9,639 bases of DNA from the NCBI GenBank assembly GCA_903832075.1, contig CAILAF010000027.1, positions 1 through 9,639 of the forward strand. The letters are read 5' to 3'. Origin of the DNA: an uncultured Chitinophagaceae bacterium. GTDB taxonomy: Bacteria > Bacteroidota > Bacteroidia > Chitinophagales > Chitinophagaceae. Each line of letters opens with the position of its first letter. Positions within the stretch are counted from its first letter, which is position 1. Below are positions 6,735 to 9,639 of the stretch, piece after piece. Position numbers and translations under genes: made by a program. Below the pieces are notes generated by a model that did no database searches, was not told the origin of the DNA, and worked only from the letters and a program-made list of their open reading frames with translations.

Positions 6735-6759
6735 TATTTTTGATACTAACAATTGTTAG
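6735..6759 (+). promoter_or_regulatory. -7 element plus 14-bp perfect palindrome between tdh and kdsA
   Basis: TATTTTTG (6735-6742) matches TAnnTTTG on the kdsA strand. It is followed three bases later by CTAACAATTGTTAG (6746-6759), a perfect 14-bp palindrome. If the -7 element is used, the palindrome covers the transcription start, an operator-like position. The same palindrome also lies 16-29 bp upstream of the divergent tdh start, so it could control either gene. No good -33 TTG is visible for the kdsA direction. Confidence 0.4.
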
Positions 6760-6815
6760 CACAAAGAAAACAAAAAGGATTGTAAGTTCGCATCATAATT
6801 TATTAACGATATATT

Positions 6816-7640
6816 ATGATACCATCTTATTTAAAAGATTTACTCAAACATCAATCATACAATCCCGATAACTTTTTTTTAATTGCCGGACCTTGTGTTG
6901 TTGAAAATGAAGCATTAGTTATGGAAGTGGCTGATAAAGTCTATTCCATTTGCAAAAGATTAGAGATTCCCTATATTTTTAAAGCCAGTTATAGAAAAGC
7001 AAACAGAACAAGTGGTTCATCTTTTACAGGATTGGGCGATAATATTGGTTTGGATTTGATAAAAAAAATTGGAACAACTTTTCATTTGCCTACCACATCG
7101 GATGTTCATGCTCATGATGAATGTGCTGAAGCTGCAAGCTTTGTAGATATTTTACAAATACCTGCTTTCTTATGCCGACAAACAGATTTATTAGTTGCAG
7201 CTGCACAAACCAATAAAGTGGTGAATGTAAAAAAAGGACAATTCATTAGTGGTGAAGCAATGAAGTTTGCTGTTGATAAAATTAGAAAAGCAGGCAATGA
7301 AAAAATTATGTTGACAGAAAGAGGAACAACTTTCGGTTATCAGGATTTAGTGGTTGATTATAGAAATATTCCAATTATGCAAGCACATAAAGTTCCGGTG
7401 ATAATGGATTGTACACATGCTTTGCAACAACCTAATCAATCAAGTGGTGTAACAGGTGGCAATCCGCAAATGATTGAAACCATTGCTAAAGCAGCTATTG
7501 CAACAGGTGCTGATGGATTATTCATTGAGACACATCCCAATCCTGCTGTGGCTTTAAGTGATGGAGCCAATATGTTGCAATTAAATTTGTTAGAAAATTT
7601 ATTAGAGAAATTAGTGAAATTGAGAAAAGCGGTTATATAA
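6816..7640 (+). CDS. kdsA: 3-deoxy-8-phosphooctulonate synthase (KDO-8-P synthase)
   Basis: KdsA condenses phosphoenolpyruvate with D-arabinose 5-phosphate to give KDO-8-phosphate, a committed precursor of the lipopolysaccharide core. The 274-residue barrel shows FKASYRKANRTS (binding the substrates' phosphates), TSDVH, LQIPAFLCRQTDLL, NVKKGQF, TERGTTFGYQDLVVDYR and DCTHALQQPN, all KdsA signatures rather than DAHP synthase ones. The N-terminal motif is IAGPCVVE with Cys27. A cysteine at this place marks the metal-dependent class (as in Aquifex), whereas metal-independent enzymes such as E. coli's carry Asn. The gene stands alone: divergent from tdh and convergent with a small pspC-like gene across a strong palindrome, so it seems to be monocistronic. 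It shows that the organism makes KDO-containing LPS, consistent with a Gram-negative envelope. Confidence 0.95.
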   Translation: MIPSYLKDLLKHQSYNPDNFFLIAGPCVVENEALVMEVADKVYSICKRLEIPYIFKASYRKANRTSGSSFTGLGDNIGLDLIKKIGTTFHLPTTSDVHAHDECAEAASFVDILQIPAFLCRQTDLLVAAAQTNKVVNVKKGQFISGEAMKFAVDKIRKAGNEKIMLTERGTTFGYQDLVVDYRNIPIMQAHKVPVIMDCTHALQQPNQSSGVTGGNPQMIETIAKAAIATGADGLFIETHPNPAVALSDGANMLQLNLLENLLEKLVKLRKAVI

Positions 7641-7642
7641 AC

Positions 7643-7702
7643 AAAGGCAAAAGTGAAAAGTAAAAATCAAAAACTTTTTGCTTTTCACTTTTTACTTTTT
7701 AA
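7643..7702. terminator. Strong heptamer-phased hairpin between kdsA and pspC-like gene
   Basis: Positions 7650-7666 (AAAGTGAAAAGTAAAAA) pair with 7675-7691 (TTTTTGCTTTTCACTTT) over 17 bp, with a single G-U wobble and an 8-nt loop (7667-7674). A T-rich tail continues to 7700, giving a rho-independent-like structure for kdsA; A-rich sequence on the other side serves the minus strand likewise. The arms are 7-bp phased: AAGGCAA, AAGTGAA, AAGTAAA from 7644, and on the minus strand AAGTAAA, AAGTGAA, AAGCAAA. It lies 2 bp after the kdsA stop and 9 bp from the stop of the minus-strand gene. Confidence 0.72.
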
Positions 7703-7711
7703 TTAAATTAT

Positions 7712-7933
7712 TTACCAATTCTTCAATGGGTTTCTTTTAGCAGCCAGAATATAATTTTTGATATTTCTGGTAAATGCCAAGATCATATAAATAATAATAG
7801 GAGAACCGAATGTGAGGAAAGAAATATAAATAAACCACATCCTTATTTTGGAAGTTGCAATACCTAATCTTTCTCCAATAGCTGTACAAACCCCAAAAGC
7901 TTGCATTTCTAAAATGGCACGAATTCTTTTCAT
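7712..7933 (-). CDS. Small PspC-domain membrane protein
   Basis: A 73-residue protein consisting of little more than one PspC domain. The pattern QAFGVCTAIGERLGIATSKIRMWFIYISFLTFGSPIIIYMILAF (residues 11-54) is that of the family: an amphipathic GVCxxxGERLG segment, then a hydrophobic stretch at about 33-52 that spans the inner membrane once or as a hairpin, and a short basic tail. In enterobacteria PspC is part of the phage-shock envelope-stress response; stand-alone short homologues in Bacteroidota have no proven role, so a stress function is only an analogy. No pspA, pspB or regulator is nearby. It is divergent from the aconitase gene by 121 bp and converges with kdsA. Confidence 0.88.
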   Translation of the reverse strand: MKRIRAILEMQAFGVCTAIGERLGIATSKIRMWFIYISFLTFGSPIIIYMILAFTRNIKNYILAAKRNPLKNW

Positions 7934-7961
7934 AATATCTTTATTTTATTTTCGGGGGTAA

Positions 7962-7971
7962 CTGCAAATTA
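7962..7971 (-). promoter_or_regulatory. Imperfect -7 element for the pspC-like gene
   Basis: On the minus strand the sequence reads TAATTTGCAG, 28 bp before the ATG at 7933. It resembles TAnnTTTG with one base fewer between TA and TTTG. It shares ATTTGCAG with the divergent aconitase element, where TTTGCAG follows the same way. No clear -33 TTG is at the expected distance. Confidence 0.35.
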
Positions 7972-8026
7972 GAAAAAATCATTCAATAAATGATAAAACA
8001 CATTTTCTAAGATTTTTGTTTTAACG

Positions 8027-8034
8027 TAATTTTG
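8027..8034 (+). promoter_or_regulatory. -7 promoter element of the aconitase gene
   Basis: TAATTTTG (8027-8034) matches TAnnTTTG exactly and lies 20 bp before the aconitase ATG, predicting a leader of about 14-16 nt (A-rich, no Shine-Dalgarno). The expected -33 region around 8003-8009 has TTTT but no TTG, so the upstream half is weak. Confidence 0.5.
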
Positions 8035-8054
8035 CAGCACTTAAAAAAACAATT

Positions 8055-9639
8055 ATGGCTTTTGACATTGAAATGATTAAAAAAGTGTACGCCGAAATGC
8101 CTGCTAAAGTAGATGCAGCACGCAAAACACTCGGTCGTCCGTTAACCTTAGCAGAAAAAATTTTATTTGCCCATTTACATGCAGATCAAAAATTAGAAAA
8201 TTTCGGTCGCGGTAAAAGTTATGTTGATTTTGCACCGGATCGTGTTGCCATGCAGGATGCAACTGCACAAATGGCTTTATTACAATTTATGCAGGCAGGA
8301 AGACCAAAAGTGGCAGTTCCTTCAACTGTTCATTGCGATCATTTAATTACAGCAAAAAATGGTGCAACAGAAGATTTGGCTTTTGCTAATACTGAAAGTA
8401 AAGAAGTTTATGATTTCTTAGCTTCTGTTTCTAATAAATATGGAATAGGCTTTTGGAAACCCGGTGCAGGCATTATTCATCAGGTTGTTTTAGAAAATTA
8501 TGCTTTTCCGGGTGGAATGATGATTGGAACAGATTCACACACTGTAAATGCAGGTGGTTTAGGAATGGTTGCCATTGGTGTTGGTGGTGCAGATGCTTGT
8601 GATGTAATGGCAGGATTGGCATGGGAATTAAAATTTCCAAAATTAATTGGTGTAAAACTTACAGGGAAGTTAAGTGGATGGACTGCACCAAAAGATGTGA
8701 TATTAAAAGTTGCAGGAATATTAACTGTTAAAGGTGGTACAGGTTGCATTGTTGAATATTTTGGCGAAGGTGCTACCAGCATGAGCTGCACAGGCAAAGG
8801 AACCATTTGTAATATGGGTGCTGAAATTGGTGCCACTACTTCAACATTTGGTTATGATGAAAGTATGGAAAGATATTTACGGGCTACCGGAAGAAATGAA
8901 GTAGCTGATTTAGCTAACGGAATAAAACAACATTTAACTGCAGATTCTGAAGTGTATGCTTCTCCTGAAAAATATTTTGATCAGGTAATTGAAATTAATT
9001 TAAGTGAATTAGAACCTCATTTAAACGGACCATTTACTCCGGATTTAGCAACACCTGTTTCTAAAATGAAAGATGAAGCTGCTAAAAATAATTGGCCATT
9101 AAAAGTAGAATGGGGATTGATTGGTTCTTGTACCAATTCTTCTTATGAAGATTTAAGTCGTGCTGCTTCTATTGCACAACAAGCTATTGCAAAAGGGTTG
9201 GTAACAAAAGCTGAGTTCGGAATTAATCCGGGTTCAGAACAAGTTAGATTTACTGCCGATCGCGATGGTTTATTAAAAACATTTACAGATTTAAACGCAA
9301 CAATTTTTACAAATGCCTGCGGACCATGTATTGGAATGTGGGACAGAGTTGGTGCAGAGAAAAAAGAAAAAAATACCATCGTTCATTCATTCAATAGAAA
9401 TTTTGCAAAACGTGCCGATGGCAATCCAAATACTTATGCATTTGTTGCATCGCCCGAAATGGTTGCTGCTATTGCCATTGCAGGAGATCTATCTTTCAAT
9501 CCAATTACCGATACATTATCTAATGCATATGGCGAGCAAGTAAAATTAGATGCACCACAAGGCGATGAATTACCTAAACAAGGTTTTGCAGTTGATGATC
9601 CGGGTTATCAGGAACCTGCTGCTGATGGTAGTGGTGTGA
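8055..9639 (+). CDS. acn: Aconitate hydratase, N-terminal 528 residues (runs off right edge)
   Basis: An open frame from the ATG at 8055 continues uninterrupted to the last base. Aconitase interconverts citrate and isocitrate through cis-aconitate in the TCA cycle, using a [4Fe-4S] cluster. The cluster ligands are visible as Cys359 (GSCTNSS) and Cys422/Cys425 (NACGPCIG), almost the same numbering as Cys358, Cys421 and Cys424 of mitochondrial aconitase. Other active-site segments are VHCDH (His93-His96) and GTDSHTVNAGGLG (Asp160, Ser161, His162). The similarity in spacing points to the mitochondrial-type enzyme of about 750 residues, so domains 1-3 are present here, and the swivelling domain 4 should follow beyond the window; the last residues (DDPGYQEPAADGSGV) are the linker region. 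It has its own promoter and is divergent from the pspC-like gene. Confidence 0.95.
   Translation, partial: MAFDIEMIKKVYAEMPAKVDAARKTLGRPLTLAEKILFAHLHADQKLENFGRGKSYVDFAPDRVAMQDATAQMALLQFMQAGRPKVAVPSTVHCDHLITAKNGATEDLAFANTESKEVYDFLASVSNKYGIGFWKPGAGIIHQVVLENYAFPGGMMIGTDSHTVNAGGLGMVAIGVGGADACDVMAGLAWELKFPKLIGVKLTGKLSGWTAPKDVILKVAGILTVKGGTGCIVEYFGEGATSMSCTGKGTICNMGAEIGATTSTFGYDESMERYLRATGRNEVADLANGIKQHLTADSEVYASPEKYFDQVIEINLSELEPHLNGPFTPDLATPVSKMKDEAAKNNWPLKVEWGLIGSCTNSSYEDLSRAASIAQQAIAKGLVTKAEFGINPGSEQVRFTADRDGLLKTFTDLNATIFTNACGPCIGMWDRVGAEKKEKNTIVHSFNRNFAKRADGNPNTYAFVASPEMVAAIAIAGDLSFNPITDTLSNAYGEQVKLDAPQGDELPKQGFAVDDPGYQEPAADGSGV

Noticed and set aside
8498..9543. Several open frames of 76-112 codons overlapping the aconitase gene
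   Set aside because: The aconitase frame is continuous across all of them, with all cluster cysteines and active-site motifs; the others are shadow frames with unnatural composition.
1..9639. Defence system, prophage or integrated element
   Set aside because: All genes read as housekeeping or envelope genes of one uniform composition, with no integrase, transposase, toxin-antitoxin pair or attachment repeats.

Overview
The window is AT-rich, densely packed chromosomal DNA from a member of the Bacteroidota, most likely the Chitinophagales/Saprospirales side of the phylum. The signs are a DUF5683 protein beside parAB, an SDR-type L-threonine dehydrogenase, a stand-alone short PspC protein, leaders that are A-rich rather than Shine-Dalgarno-like, and several exact copies of the Bacteroidota -7 promoter element TAnnTTTG. 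The family assignments are recognised by eye; no database search was run.

Layout. On the left edge, minus strand, is the 5' part of a membrane-anchored metallophosphoesterase. A 180 bp divergent gap then leads into a plus-strand block: UPF0173 metallo-hydrolase, parA, parB, a DUF5683 membrane protein and dapB. This block joins chromosome segregation with envelope and lysine/cell-wall precursor genes. It meets a minus-strand gene for a small secreted, probably outer-membrane beta-barrel protein, with only 5 bp between the two stop codons. That gene is divergent from an Rrf2-family regulator. The regulator converges on tdh (threonine dehydrogenase), tdh is divergent from kdsA (KDO-8-phosphate synthase, LPS core), and kdsA converges on a small pspC-like gene. 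Last comes a TCA-cycle aconitase, whose reading frame stays open to the right edge (528 complete codons, domains 1-3). No gap between genes exceeds 300 bp. I saw no tRNA, rRNA, CRISPR, insertion sequence or canonical parS site.

The gene content is ordinary housekeeping. The least explained structure is non-coding: three intergenic spacers (parA-parB, rrf2-tdh, kdsA-pspC) each hold a palindrome whose arms are built of degenerate heptamers in strict 7-bp phase, sharing an approximate unit RAGTNAR. Two lie between convergent genes and can act as bidirectional terminators. The third sits inside the parA-parB pair. Two further dyads, one between the outer-membrane gene and the Rrf2 gene and one between tdh and kdsA, look like operators.
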